The notes under the pieces: model-generated
What the model saw: only the letters and a program-made list of their open reading frames with translations
Told to the model about the DNA's origin: nothing
Database searches by the model: none
Part shown: positions 31,765-42,440 of the stretch, one piece after another
Layout of the letters: every line of letters starts with the position of its first letter
Numbering within the stretch: the first letter of the stretch is position 1
DNA from: Bicyclus anynana
Taxonomy: Eukaryota; Arthropoda; Insecta; Lepidoptera; Nymphalidae
Reading direction: 5' to 3'
Length of the DNA: 64,000 bases
Assembly: GCF_947172395.1 (NCBI RefSeq)
Contig: NC_069100.1
Coordinates: 6,910,109 to 6,974,108 of the forward strand
Made by a program: the position numbers and the translations under genes

Positions 31765-32072
31765 CCGAGCTAGCCCAGTGGATATGACCTCTGCCTCCGA
31801 TTCCGGAGGGCGTGGGTTCGAATCCGCTTCGGGGCATGCACCTTCAACTTTTCAGTTGTGTGCCATTTAAGAAATAAAAATATCACGTGTCTCAAACGGT
31901 GAAGGAAAACATCATGAGGAAACATGCATACCAAAGAATTTTCTTAATTCTCTGCGTGTGTGATGTCTGCCAATTCGCATTGGGCCAGCGTGGTGGACTA
32001 TTGGCCTAACTCCTCTCATTCTGAGAGGAGACTCGAGCTTAGCAGTGAGCCGAATATGGGTTGATAATGATG
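31765..32072 (+). mobile_element. SINE family A, near full length
   Basis: Head GAGCTAGCCCAGTGGATATG, B box GGTTCGAATCC at 31817-31827, full middle and tail ending ATATGGGTTGATAATGATGA. It is one of the best-preserved copies. Confidence 0.9.
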
Positions 32073-32541
32073 AGTAGGTATATCTACTCGTAATTATTAT
32101 AAGTTAAATAATTATATTTCTTGTCATTAAATTAGAAACAAGTTAATTTAAATTCTCAATAGGTGTAAAATTACTAGCAATTTATACCTACCCTCTTTTT
32201 TTATTTCTTTGTTGATAGGTAAATATTGTATAGCGAGATTGGCGGTAATTTAAGTATTTATGTGTATAATTGGTCGTATTTCTAAAATGTGAATGAACTC
32301 TATTAGGTACCTACTTACTAATGATTTAAAAGCTAAAAATCTCATATCTGTCACATAAGGTATTTTGTTTGTTCAATTTACAAAAATTTGACATCGGATT
32401 AAGATAAAACTAGCTGTATTATCGCGCAATTAATTATTATAGTGATTTCCACCTACTACATGTAATTAATTATAATTCCAATCGCTAATTAGATTAGCTG
32501 GGCTAAGTCCAAAAGTATACAACAACTTATTCATCAACTAG

Positions 32542-33231
32542 ACTCCGCGCCACGGAAGAAGTCCCGAACTAAAATTGACAGCGCCTTACACAAATGACAA
32601 TTTTTTTTTTCGTATTGAGTAAGTGCCGATGGCTCCATGTGGGACCACTACGGCGTCACCGGGGGGTTTGGGCGAGCGCAGAAGCATCGCCTGATGAGAC
32701 CCGAAGGCTGAAATAAAGATAGAGGACGGAACGACTCTCTAAGGGCGTCTCCTATGAGACTCGGACCTCGGCTTAGAGGGCCATTCGGGAAGGTGTAACC
32801 GTGACCTGAGTGAATCAGTCCGGACGCCCCCGAGATCGTGAGTTAGAAAACCCACGTCCTTTACGATCCTGACGATGACATAACGAACGAAAATGCTTCC
32901 CAGGCAACACAAATACAAGCTACACAGCGTCTTTGCCGGCGAAGACGAGGTCCCCGATATCTGACGTCACCCAGACGTGGGCTTTTTGACTCCCGATCTA
33001 GGGGATGCCCGGACTGATACACTCAGGCCAAAACACCCTTCCCGAACGTCCCTCTAAGCCGAGGTCTGAGTCTCACAGGAGACGCCCTTAGACAGTCTAT
33101 ACGCCCATTTACTCTGCTTCTGCCTTGGGGCAGGCGATGCTTCTGCGCTCACCCAAGTCAACTGGTACTACTACCTGGTAAGCCTACGGCACTTACACTG
33201 CGTCTACGGGACTTGTTTCGTGGCGCGGAGT
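32542..33231. mobile_element. Long foldback DNA element, 690 bp, GC-rich
   Basis: Ends ACTCCGCGCCACGGAAGAAG and CTTGTTTCGTGGCGCGGAGT are near-perfect complements, and the arms continue to pair deep inside: GCGCAGAAGCATCGCCTG with CAGGCGATGCTTCTGCGC, and GGCCTCTAAGCCGAGG-type blocks near 32760 and 33055. It is GC-rich against AT-rich surroundings. No target duplication or transposase found. Superfamily unknown. Confidence 0.75.
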
Positions 33232-35079
33232 TTACAAATTAGTGCCCTGCCCTGGTCAAAACCATGTGCACACCAGTAGTGCCAAACGGCATACAAGTTT
33301 TAACTTATTCTGTCTCTTAAGGTCTTAGGTTTAAATGTAGATCGATAGGTAATAGAAACCGAGTAAATTGTAAATTGAATGTAATAAAATTACTTATTGA
33401 TACCAAAAACCAAATAAGTGCGAATAGGACTCGCCCACGAAGACTCCGACTCCGACTCCTACTCCGTACAAATTTGATTAATTTTGACGACTGCCTACCT
33501 ACTAAATACTTTAAACAAAGACTATATTTTTATGATTTAATGTAAGTATTGTAAGTATTCAGAGCTTTCCCTAAACTTTAGTAAGTAGGTTTATAAGACG
33601 GAACCACTTGTCAAATTTCATAGTAAAATTTTGTAAAATAAATTTTGATATCCTTGGGAGTACCGAAATATACGTTTTTTGCGAAATATCGTTTTTAGTT
33701 CCGAACGTATTACTTAGTAGCTAAAACTGTAAATGGTTTTGAATTTAAACTCGATACCACTCATTCCCGAGACAAAGGGTCATGACAGACAACGATGGAC
33801 ATGACAAAGTGATCCTATAAGGGTTATTTTTTCCTTTTACGGAACTCTAATAATGACGTGTTTTTTGCCATGGTAACACTTACGATGAGGTGCATTAGTT
33901 ATACCAATACCAAAGTAATCAATAACATCATCTCCTTTACTTTATCCCAAACCTAAGTAGGGTCAGCAAAATATGTCAATCTCTTCCATATTATTATTCT
34001 TCGTCAACCTATCATCTACGTACTCCTTATACATACATCTCTTTCAGGTACCTACTCCAACTATCTCTTCTTTAGCCTTCCTCTCCGTTTACGTCATTCC
34101 ACTTGCAATTTTACATGATGCGTAAATAATTAAAAAATACATTAGAAGTATTGGAACTTGGATTTATCAATAAACGAGCTACTGTTGAACGCGTTATCGA
34201 TTTATCGAATTTATCATAAAAAATTTAACTTCACAAACAGTAATTACTCGTAGATTATATAAAAAAGCCATCGATCGTCAGCTAATCTAGATCTTGACAC
34301 GCCGGCGTTATCAGTTATCATTTTAGGTGTCCGTTATCACAGAACGTTGCTAAACTTTGTTTTTAATCTTTATTTATCACTTTTTTCGAGTAATTAACGA
34401 TAAAATTCGGTTGTGATTCGTTGCCGTATTAGTCAGGACTCCCGGTTTTTGTTTTTTTTTATTTACCTACTACCTATTAATTTTAATTAAGCAGTTCTTA
34501 AAATAAAGAATTAGTGGTATTCTTCTGTTGACATATGTTTTTTCTTTTGAATAAAGTAGTATAAATATGAACGACCGCAACTTCAATCGATAATAAAATC
34601 TTTTTGATGGAAAACGACAGGCCTCCAAATTACATATGCTAAAAAACTTCCCTAAAAATAATGCATTCATGGAAACCCCATTTAAATCTGATTAGTAGTT
34701 TTGAGACAATCAAAGACATACAAACATACACTACTCACTAAACTGGTCGTATATTTAAGGTTGGTTAATAAAACGTTTTAATTTACCCGTGGCATGCGGA
34801 ACTCTAATAAATTAAAGCAACTCCCATAATGCGCGCGTATTGGCAGATTAGCTCGTAATTTTGTCTGAATTTAGATTATTTCGTATACGATTGTTTAATA
34901 TTTTAATTACACACGCTTTAAAGGGTTTTAGTTGTAAACCTTTATTTAGGTTTATGTGATACGGCTTATTTCGGTGGACTTTAATACGGAGATATAAATA
35001 GGTAAGTAGCTATTCATTTCAATTATTATTTTTTTAATAAAATACCGACGGTACTTAGTATCTATCTTACAGAACATTG
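33232..35079. other. Intronic/intergenic with one repeat scrap
   Basis: 33600-33855 resembles the GGAACCCTAA-type repeat (AGTACCGAAATATACG, AAGTGATCCTATAAGGGTTA). The block 34190-34420 is not a recognised repeat and holds several ATCGAT and TTATC words. No gene. Confidence 0.4.
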
Positions 35080-35325
35080 GTTCCCAAAGTGGTTAATTTC
35101 ATTTATTCGCTTTTTAAACAACGAAAGTTATTTGAATAAACAATACCTAAATATTGTCTACAATGACGAGTTGTGTGTCCAGGAAATGTAAAAACTATAC
35201 TTAAATATATAATGTAGGTACTTACTTAATTAAACACAAAATTCTGCATGTGTGCGGTCAGTAGAGAAGCTAAATTCGGATCACTTTTTGGCGGTGATTC
35301 TGTAGGGACATAATATACCAAAATA
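35080..35325 (+). repeat. Dispersed repeat X, most complete copy
   Basis: Starts GGTTCCCAAAGTGG (hAT-like end), then AACAACGAAAGTTATTTGAA, AATATTGTCTACAATGACGA and TTCGGATCACTTTTTGGCGG. Used as the reference for the interrupted copy at 14060. A short related piece is at 43350-43445 (GATTCCCAAAGTGGACACC). Confidence 0.6.
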
Positions 35326-35646
35326 TCGTGGATTGATTAATTTCTTCTGGGTCTGGTTTTCATAGTCACTCAATACCTACATATATTCTTCTGTGAAAAT
35401 AATTAGCTATTTAATTAAAAAAATGTCGTTTTCTGGAGTTGTCTCCTAAGTTTAGATATTTTAAAGTAGGTAGGTACGTATATGCAACGTTAAATTACGT
35501 ATTGACGTTTAATTGCTCGTAAACTAAGCCTATACTTGAATATTTCTACGTAGGTACCTGCTTGAAAATGAGCGAATTTGATTTTTTTATAAAGCATAAG
35601 TTTATAATTAAATAATTTTTGAACAAACTTTAATTTCTACTTAGGT

Positions 35647-35956
35647 CAGAATTTCCCAAACTTTTTTGTGTCGTAGACCCCTTGCCATGTTTTTCCGTGT
35701 TAGGTAGACCCCATTATTAGATAGGTATTGATTTACTTATAGTTACTTTTAAAATAATATATACCTATGTTGATATTATAAGATAATATGATGTAAAAAA
35801 TAGGTAGGTACCTACTATAAGTGTATGTGTTATGATCCACTATCGTGGAAACCAATTTCATTTAATGGACCACCAAATTTTTTTTCGCTGGCATAGACCC
35901 CTTGCAGTTTGTCATAGACCCCTAGGGGTCGATATAGACCAGTTTGGGAATCACTG
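35647..35956. mobile_element. hAT MITE with perfect 8-bp target duplication
   Basis: Ends CAGAATTTCCCAAACT and AGTTTGGGAATCACTG are inverted repeats of the hAT CAGTGATTCCCAAACT type. ACTTAGGT flanks both sides (35639-35646 and 35957-35964). At 310 bp it has no transposase, with CATAGACCCCTTGC-type repeats inside. Confidence 0.9.
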
Positions 35957-36504
35957 ACTTAGGTCATAATGTGCAACAAACTTATTAGTTAGTTTGATAT
36001 TAATTTAAAGTTCTTAAAACCGTTAAAAATGACTTTTAAAGCAGAATTTGAAACAAGTCTAATTTCAAAGTTTCTTCGCAAGTAAAAAAAACCACAACTT
36101 TGAAAGTTGTAAGAGATTTGTTTGAGAGAAAATCGGAGATGCTTCACGTTTTACGAATTATGAATTTATTTTATTTTTTTATTAATTTCTATTTAACTAT
36201 GAATTCTAATCTGTCAAATCACTAGGTAGGTACTTGTATTAGCAAAGAGACAACATAAAGGATGCAACCCTTGCAAACGGTTGATACGGCCAATTAGTTC
36301 TAATTGTTGACCCTTTGCATCTCGTTCAGATTAGATCACATCTACTTAATCGAATCGTTAGGATTAGGAGTACGCACGAGCATATTTGTATGTATCTATG
36401 GACGAGCCTTTTTTGTTTTTTTACGATATGAAAGTCTCCACTGAGACAATACTTATTTTTTTATTTATGACGGAATATTATAGGATAGGCCTTATATTCG
36501 GAAT

Positions 36505-36660
36505 ATTCACACCTGGACAGACAGACAGACAGATAAAAAATATATATATATATATATTTGGTTTCAGTATCGATTATACATATAATGCCTTCCTACTAAA
36601 ATTTTCAAAATATCTTCAATATACAGAATTTGACCTGTCACAGTTTTATTATAAGTAGGT
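36505..36660 (-). mobile_element. Helitron 5'-region fragment
   Basis: The minus strand matches the Helitron at 46562: ACAGACAGACAGAC run, TTTCAGTATCGATTATA, CTTCAATATACAGAATTTGA, CAGTTTTATTATAAGTAGG. The extreme 5'-TC end is replaced by TACCTA-rich bases. Confidence 0.6.
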
Positions 36661-37140
36661 ACCTACATAAAGATTCTTTTTTTATTACTCTTGCACATTT
36701 GCACACAACAGAAACTTATCAAGAAGTAGAATAAAGGCGTCCTTATCGCTTTAGTTTTACTATTGTTAACAGAATAAAAGTAAAAAAATAATCATGCCTT
36801 GCAAGTTGCAATACCTACAACATAGCATGTACGTAAGTATACTAAGGCATCATAAAATATCAATTAGGCCTACTTCCCACGGCGTAGCGTGATGTAAGGC
36901 GTCATTCATATCAAAGAGTAAAAAGCAAGGGTTTGTCTATGCTCACTGATGTTTTATTGATAAAAAGAATTTTTAAACGGAATATAAAAAAAGTATTTTA
37001 TATAAAACTCTTCGAATTTAAAAAGGACAGACTTTCAGACAAACCTTACCCAACCTCACAGAACACAGAAGAACATTCTATCTTCCTTACCACTTGGCTA
37101 ATTCCCCTCCCAAACCCCTTTAAAGTAAGCTCATGTTATT

Positions 37141-37227
37141 ATATATGTGTTATTATAAGTTATTGTTTATTTTTGTTTTTAATGTACAATAAAGTATATT
37201 TCTTCTTCTTCTTCTTCTTCTTCTCAT
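37141..37227 (+). mobile_element. Retroposon 3' end with (TTC)n tail
   Basis: TTATAAGTTATTGTTTATTT..AATGTACAATAAAGTATATT then a TTC run. The same end occurs reversed at 51527. An AATAAA lies just before the tail. Confidence 0.55.
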
Positions 37228-37339
37228 GTCACTCTTCAGGAATCTTGCTATGATTTTTTACAGTAACTACGACTGGTAGTTCTAGAGATTAGAGCATTTA
37301 AACAAACAAACTCTTCCACTACAAAATATTTTTTAACAC

Positions 37340-37680
37340 GCTTATATATAGCTTCAATTGTAACTCTGTATGTAAGAAAATCTTGGAATCTTAATGTGAC
37401 CCACTTCCCGGTCTTCGATTAGGATTAAATTTTGCACACGCTCTGAGTTCTGATGACATTACATGACTAGCTAAGAAACATCATTATATATCCAATGTTT
37501 GTTGTCAGGAATACGAAAAATATAGTCACGTGACTTAAATCTAATATGGCGGAAGTCCAAGATGGCGGACAGGCTATTTGAAATGCACCCCCATGATATG
37601 GGTATCAAATGAAAGGGTTTGCTGTCAGGAATACGAAAAAACCATTCAAAATTTTTAGTGCGTGCTAAAAACGTGTATTT
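37340..37680. repeat. Dispersed repeat of unknown class
   Basis: The segment with GACCCACTTCCCGGTCTTCG and two GTCAGGAATACGAAAAA words 120 bases apart looks like a repeat common in lepidopterans. Support is partly recall. Confidence 0.35.
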
Positions 37681-37764
37681 AGTTTCTTAAACTATTTTTG
37701 TATACCTAAGTACAATAGCGTTTTGAAGTATGACTAGCATGTGAATTGGGTATTGTTAACTTCA

Positions 37765-38275
37765 TACTCAAATTCAAAATTCATTTATTTCAAGTATACC
37801 TAATAAGTCGACCAAGTCTCGGAAAGACTTGGTCGCTTACTATGGGCCTCATAAGAAGGCTCAGAGTCACACAGCGGGCAATGGAACGAGCTATGTTAGG
37901 AGTATCTCTACGTGATCGAATCAGAAATGAGGAGATCCGTAGAAGAACCAGAGTCACCGATATAGCTCAACGAGTTGCGAAGCTGAAGTGGCAATGGGCG
38001 GGGCACATAGTTCGAAGAGCCGATGGACGTTGGGGTCCCAAAGTGCTGGAATGGCGACCCCGCACTAGTAAGCGCAGTGTTGGCCGACCCCCCAGCAGCT
38101 GGACTGACGACATCAAGCGAGTCGCAGGGATTCGCTGGATGCAGGCGGCTCGGTATCGTGATGTTTGGAAGTCCCTACAAAAGGCCCATGCCCTGCAGTG
38201 GACGTCCATCGGCTGATATGATGATGATGATGATACCTAATAACCATTCAGTTTACAATCACTTTCGAAACATCA
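37765..38275 (-). mobile_element. Jockey-type LINE 3' end, split by an RTE insertion
   Basis: AAATTCATTTATTTCAAGTA (about 37776-37795) and ATTCAGTTTACAATCACTTTCGAAACATCAG (38247-38277, imperfect) are the two halves of the minus-strand jockey-type 3' end seen intact at 40668. The RTE-like insert lies between 11-bp duplications. Confidence 0.75.
37807..38232 (+). mobile_element. RTE-like LINE 3' end with target duplication
   Basis: The frame from about 37839 reads RAMERAMLGVSLRDRIRNEE, then RVAKLKWQWAGHIVRR, VGRPPSSWTDDIKRVAG and WMQAARYRDVWKSL, stopping at 38214-38216, just before a (ATG)n tail. This is the C-terminal region of RTE-type endonuclease/reverse transcriptase. ATACCTAATAA flanks it at 37796-37806 and 38233-38243. 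It is the best coding copy of the family here; other pieces are at 15285, 21022, 40358 and 49431. Confidence 0.85.
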
Positions 38276-38497
38276 GGGTATGTAAAACCTTTGTTGTTAC
38301 ATTGATAAGTAAAGTCGTAAACTTAAAATAAAAAATCCAAATATTAACATCAAAGCCTATATAAATATCTATGTGGAATAGATGTTTATGTATAGATAGG
38401 GACTAGGTAAGTCAGTATTTCCTAACCAGAGATAGTTACTAGGTAGGTCGATATTCCCCTAACCAGAGAAATCCTAAAATCGATAATTAGGTACGTG

Positions 38498-38725
38498 TTT
38501 TGGCTGGTGGGAGGCTTCGGCCGTGGTTAGTTACCACACTATCGGCAAAGACGTACCGTCAAGCGATTTAGCGTTCCGGTACGATGCCGTGTAGAAACCG
38601 AAAGGAGTGTGGATTTTCATCCTCCTCCTAACAAGTTAGCCTGCTTCCATCTTAAACTGCATCATCACTTACCATCAGGTGAGATTGTAGTCAAGGGCTG
38701 ACTTGTAAAGAATAAAAAAAAAAAA
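38498..38725 (+). mobile_element. SINE family B, 5'-truncated
   Basis: Starts at GGCTGGTGGGAGGCTTCGG and runs to the A-rich tail. Body blocks are as in the 13586 copy. The tRNA-like head is missing. Confidence 0.85.
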
Positions 38726-40357
38726 AAGAAACGTTGCCGAAACCGAAAGGTGAATTGAATAGGATTTTCCTAACTTATAGTTTTTAAGAAAACCGCGGAT
38801 ATACGTACATACAATACCTACATGTTAAAATGGTATTTTTTTAAGTTGGTTAAAGATGAGACATCTTCACAGAATATAAACAAACCATTGATTGTAGCCG
38901 AAGTAGGTATTATTTATAGCCTAACTGAGTTTTAAGCTCGTATTCACGTTCGCTTAATTGGACATGACGTCGCTGAGTCAGCGTTTTCCTTTGTTGCTAC
39001 CGAGTTACGCTGCCCGCTTGTATTTACAGACATCATTAGTTGTTTAGTTGCAGTGTTGCCAACTGTTCTATTTTGTACGGAAAGTCCCGATTTCTATGTT
39101 ATTTCTTAACCCTACACCCAGAAGTCACAAGTCACACTTTGCTTGGTGTTTTTCTCTTTACCACGCGATGGACCCGGCACCTGCACGGTGAATCCATGGA
39201 ATAAGATATTCGTCTCTCTCTAGAAAGAAAAAGAAAATAAAAAAAGTGTGTGTCAGCTCCGAAGCACGAATGGAGTTTACTCTGTCAGATCGACTGTCTA
39301 AATAGGTGTATGTTGCCCCGCAGCATACACTGTTTACGTCTCTATACTAACGCCTGAAAAGTGAAAGGTACGCAACCGAGGAGTAGCAGGCCGCGGTGTG
39401 CACGCTGTTGGCGGCAGCGCACGTTGAAAGGTGCGCAGAAAACGTTTTTGTATGTTCGTTTATCGAATTTTACTGCCCATATTATTTTCATACTGGTGGC
39501 ATCGATTCTTAAAGATTAAACTCCAAACGTTTTTTTTTAAATAATACAGCGTAGTCGACGTCAGCTTTAGCGTTTTATATGTACTGCGATCTCGACGCAC
39601 TATTGATCTAAATGCCTCTTAGGGACCACGCACACTAAGCGGCCACGACCATGATCACGACCAGTGGTCGCAACAATCAGGTTAGGTAACTGAAAAAACC
39701 ATATTATAAACATCACCATATCTATATGAACCATAATTATGAAGTTGGTGTGTTGACCACGTTAAGCCGCCAGGCCCAGTAGGTACCTAGGTATCTGGTC
39801 TCTGTCTGAGCCCAAAAAAAATACTATGTTGTGAAATACGAAATTTTTGTTTTTTCGATTTCTCAAAATCTACGGACTCCGATTCGGCTCAAATGTTCAA
39901 CTGTATGTGAAATCCAATTTTGGTGATATTTTCGTTTTTTTAAGAAATCTATGAAATGTCGAGATTTGATGAAATCCATGAAATATCTTGCTGGGATACC
40001 TATCTTCCTATTTAGTACCAAGCAACTAATAATATGTTAAAAATTACTGTCTAGCCTATTTTTATAACATTTTTTTGTTTTTATAAACATTGATGAACTT
40101 CATCTATAAGCCCGACTTTTCGGTTTCGAAGACCGAATGGTCCCGATTTTGTTTCCTATAAGTTGGCAACCATACTTCTGTTTGTGTATGGAGATATGAA
40201 TGGCTAGACTTTTTTCCTTCCAAACGGAAAACGGGTTACGTCGTTTTTTTGTTAGATTTTATCTCATCACGATTGAAGTATGAAATATTTGGGTTTTGTC
40301 TTTCCGTCAGTTATTACAAGCTTTTATATAACATGTTGTTTGAGTCGCATCTATAAG
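38726..40357. other. Intronic/intergenic, no gene
   Basis: Mixed composition with somewhat GC-rich stretches at 38940-39010, 39150-39430 and 39590-39670 that I cannot assign. No splice-consistent coding frame. Confidence 0.4.
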
Positions 40358-40455
40358 TTATGCTCGGAGTATCTCTGCGTGTTCGAATCAGAATTGAGGA
40401 GATCCACAGAAGAACCAAAGTCACCAACATAGCTCAGTGAGTCGCGAAGCTGTGG
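40358..40455 (+). mobile_element. RTE-like LINE fragment
   Basis: ATGCTCGGAGTATCTCTGCG..GAATCAGAATTGAGGAGATC..ACATAGCTCAGTGAGTCGCG matches 37900-37985, with a stop (TGA) in place of an Arg codon. Confidence 0.7.
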
Positions 40456-40667
40456 AGGCAATTTGCGGGGGACAGAATATAATAGTATTTAGGTAGGTAG
40501 CGAATAAACCATACATAACTAAGATAACTTATTGTCTGGGACTTTTACCGTGCTGATTATGGGGTAAAAAGTTTTATATATGAAATGTAATACCTATGCC
40601 AATAAATATATCATTGCAAATGGGGTGAATTGGCAGTCCGAAATATTATGATTAAAAATCAAAAAAA

Positions 40668-40765
40668 TCTAAATCAAAAATCATTTATTTCAAGTAGGCT
40701 CAGTTTACAAGCACTTTTGACACGTCAGTTGACTATTTGTAAAGATTCTACCACTACCAAGATTA
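40668..40765 (-). mobile_element. Jockey-type LINE 3' end
   Basis: AATCATTTATTTCAAGTAGG, CTCAGTTTACAAGCACTTTT, GACACGTCAGTTGACTATTT and GTAAAGATTCTACCAC match, reversed, the 3' end at 48480-48570. Confidence 0.75.
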
Positions 40766-41203
40766 AATTAACAATTTTTTTTTTGTTAAAAGACTAATTC
40801 CATTTCAGCTAGTATGAAACCTATAGAATATTCAAACGTTAGGTTGACTATATTTTTCCCGTCATAACTCATGGGTAGGCAGGTATAAACAGGTAAATGG
40901 ATAGGTACTTTGGATAGACATAGTCATCGTTAGAAAATGCCCAAAGGATGTGAGAAGTTTGTACTCACCTGCTCATTTAGCCCTGTCTACTAAGTTGATA
41001 AGGCTATCGTCGAGTTAATCTGTTTAAGGGAAGCCTTAAGTGCCGACGGTGACGTCGCGTGGGGCTTCCTTCGCTACGGGATGCTCTATGGCCTTTCTGT
41101 TACATACCTGCGAGTTTATTATCTATGACCAGAGACTTCTGTGTTGTCTATGGATTTTTTTATTCTATTTTTCATTATTAGCTACTATTGGCGTGACTTG
41201 TGG

Positions 41204-41470
41204 GAGCCGTGATAGCCCAGTGACTATAACCTTGGTGTACCTAGGTTCGAATCCGGTCTGGGGCATCTTAAACTTTTCAGTTATGTGCATTTTAAGAAAT
41301 AAAATATCACAACAGCGAACGAAAACATTCGTGAGGAAATCTGCATACCTGAGAATTTTCTTTATTCTCTACGTGCGTGAAGTCTGCCAATCCGCATTGG
41401 GCAAGCGTGGACTATTACCCTAAACCCTCTCGTTCTCAGAGGAGACTCGTGCTCTACAGTGAGCCCAATA
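41204..41470 (+). mobile_element. SINE family A
   Basis: Head GAGCCGTGATAGCCCAGTGA, B box GGTTCGAATCC at 41244-41254. The segment between A and B boxes is shortened. An open frame crossing it (41040-41423) is not a gene. Confidence 0.8.
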
Positions 41471-42174
41471 AGAACTTGCTCTGCTTGTAGAAGATTATTA
41501 AGGTTTTAAATCATTGGGGTACCTACTTTTTGATTTCTAGCATAAAAATGTAGCCAATGTCCATCTACTTATGTAGATAGTTACAATTGGTGATGGAATC
41601 TCATAGGTACAAACTTTCATCCCTTTGTTATTAGGTACATACTACTTATCTACTAGGTATTTCACTACATTTGGAGTAAAATTTTTCAAAAAATCTACTA
41701 AACTACTACTGTTAAAAAAGAACAAATTTAAAAATGATAAAAAGCTTCATGTTAAAAGGTATCCCTTATACATAGATTGCATACCATTTTCATATTTATG
41801 TACTTACTGATTTAAATAAAAACATACACCTACATAAATATATATCTAAATAAAAAAAATTAAACCCATTCTGCTGCACATAACCGATCACGACACAATA
41901 AAACACCCATTATTTAAAAAAGAACCATAGACAATCGCTTTTTTTTCAAACTTATACTCGCAACACCAAAAGGCAGATGTTCTACTCTGCCTACTGGGGT
42001 AAAACCGTATAAAGGTACCTAATAACAATAAGTAGTGGTACGCCCTTGCATTACCCCCTAGGGTTCTGAATGACGCCCTTTGACGCCCTCTAGTTGGGGG
42101 CAAAAAGAGGTTTTTGTCACCCGTTCTGTTTTGACACAATAACCGTAATTAGTAGTAGTGGTTCGAGATGAGGT
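41471..42174. other. Intronic/intergenic, no gene
   Basis: No gene recognised. 42050-42125 has a small tandem pair TGACGCCCTTTGACGCCCTC. Confidence 0.4.
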
Positions 42175-42440
42175 GACTCATTTTGGCTGTCGATTTTGAA
42201 TATGTGGATGATGCAACTCTTTCACCCTATAGTAGGGTAAAAGTGCCCCGATGGTGTATTGTTATTAGGTAATGGTGTTTCGGATCATGCTCTACCCTGG
42301 GTTCGAGTCCTGGCAGTCATTTTGAGTTATTTTGATTGTCGATTTTGAATGTGTGGATGGTCCAACTCTTTTACCCCATTGTAGGGTAAAATGCCTCGTA
42401 GGTCTAGTGGTTATGCTATTTCAGACTATGATACTTTGTG
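42175..42440 (+). mobile_element. Tandem tRNA-like SINE units (family E)
   Basis: Two units about 148 bp apart share TCATTTTGGCTGTCGATTTT/TTATTTTGATTGTCGATTTT, GAATRTGTGGATG and CAACTCTTTYACCC. GGTTCGAGTCCTGGCAGTC at 42300 is a B box at the end of the first unit, and GGTCTAGTGGTTATGCTATT at 42400 is an A box in the second. The arrangement suggests a dimeric or tandemly repeated SINE. Confidence 0.55.

Noticed and set aside
37746..38216. 156-codon frame as a host gene
   Set aside because: The sequence is the C-terminus of an RTE-like LINE ORF2 with a target duplication around it.
41040..41423. 127-codon open frame
   Set aside because: Runs through a SINE A copy and has no recognised domain.
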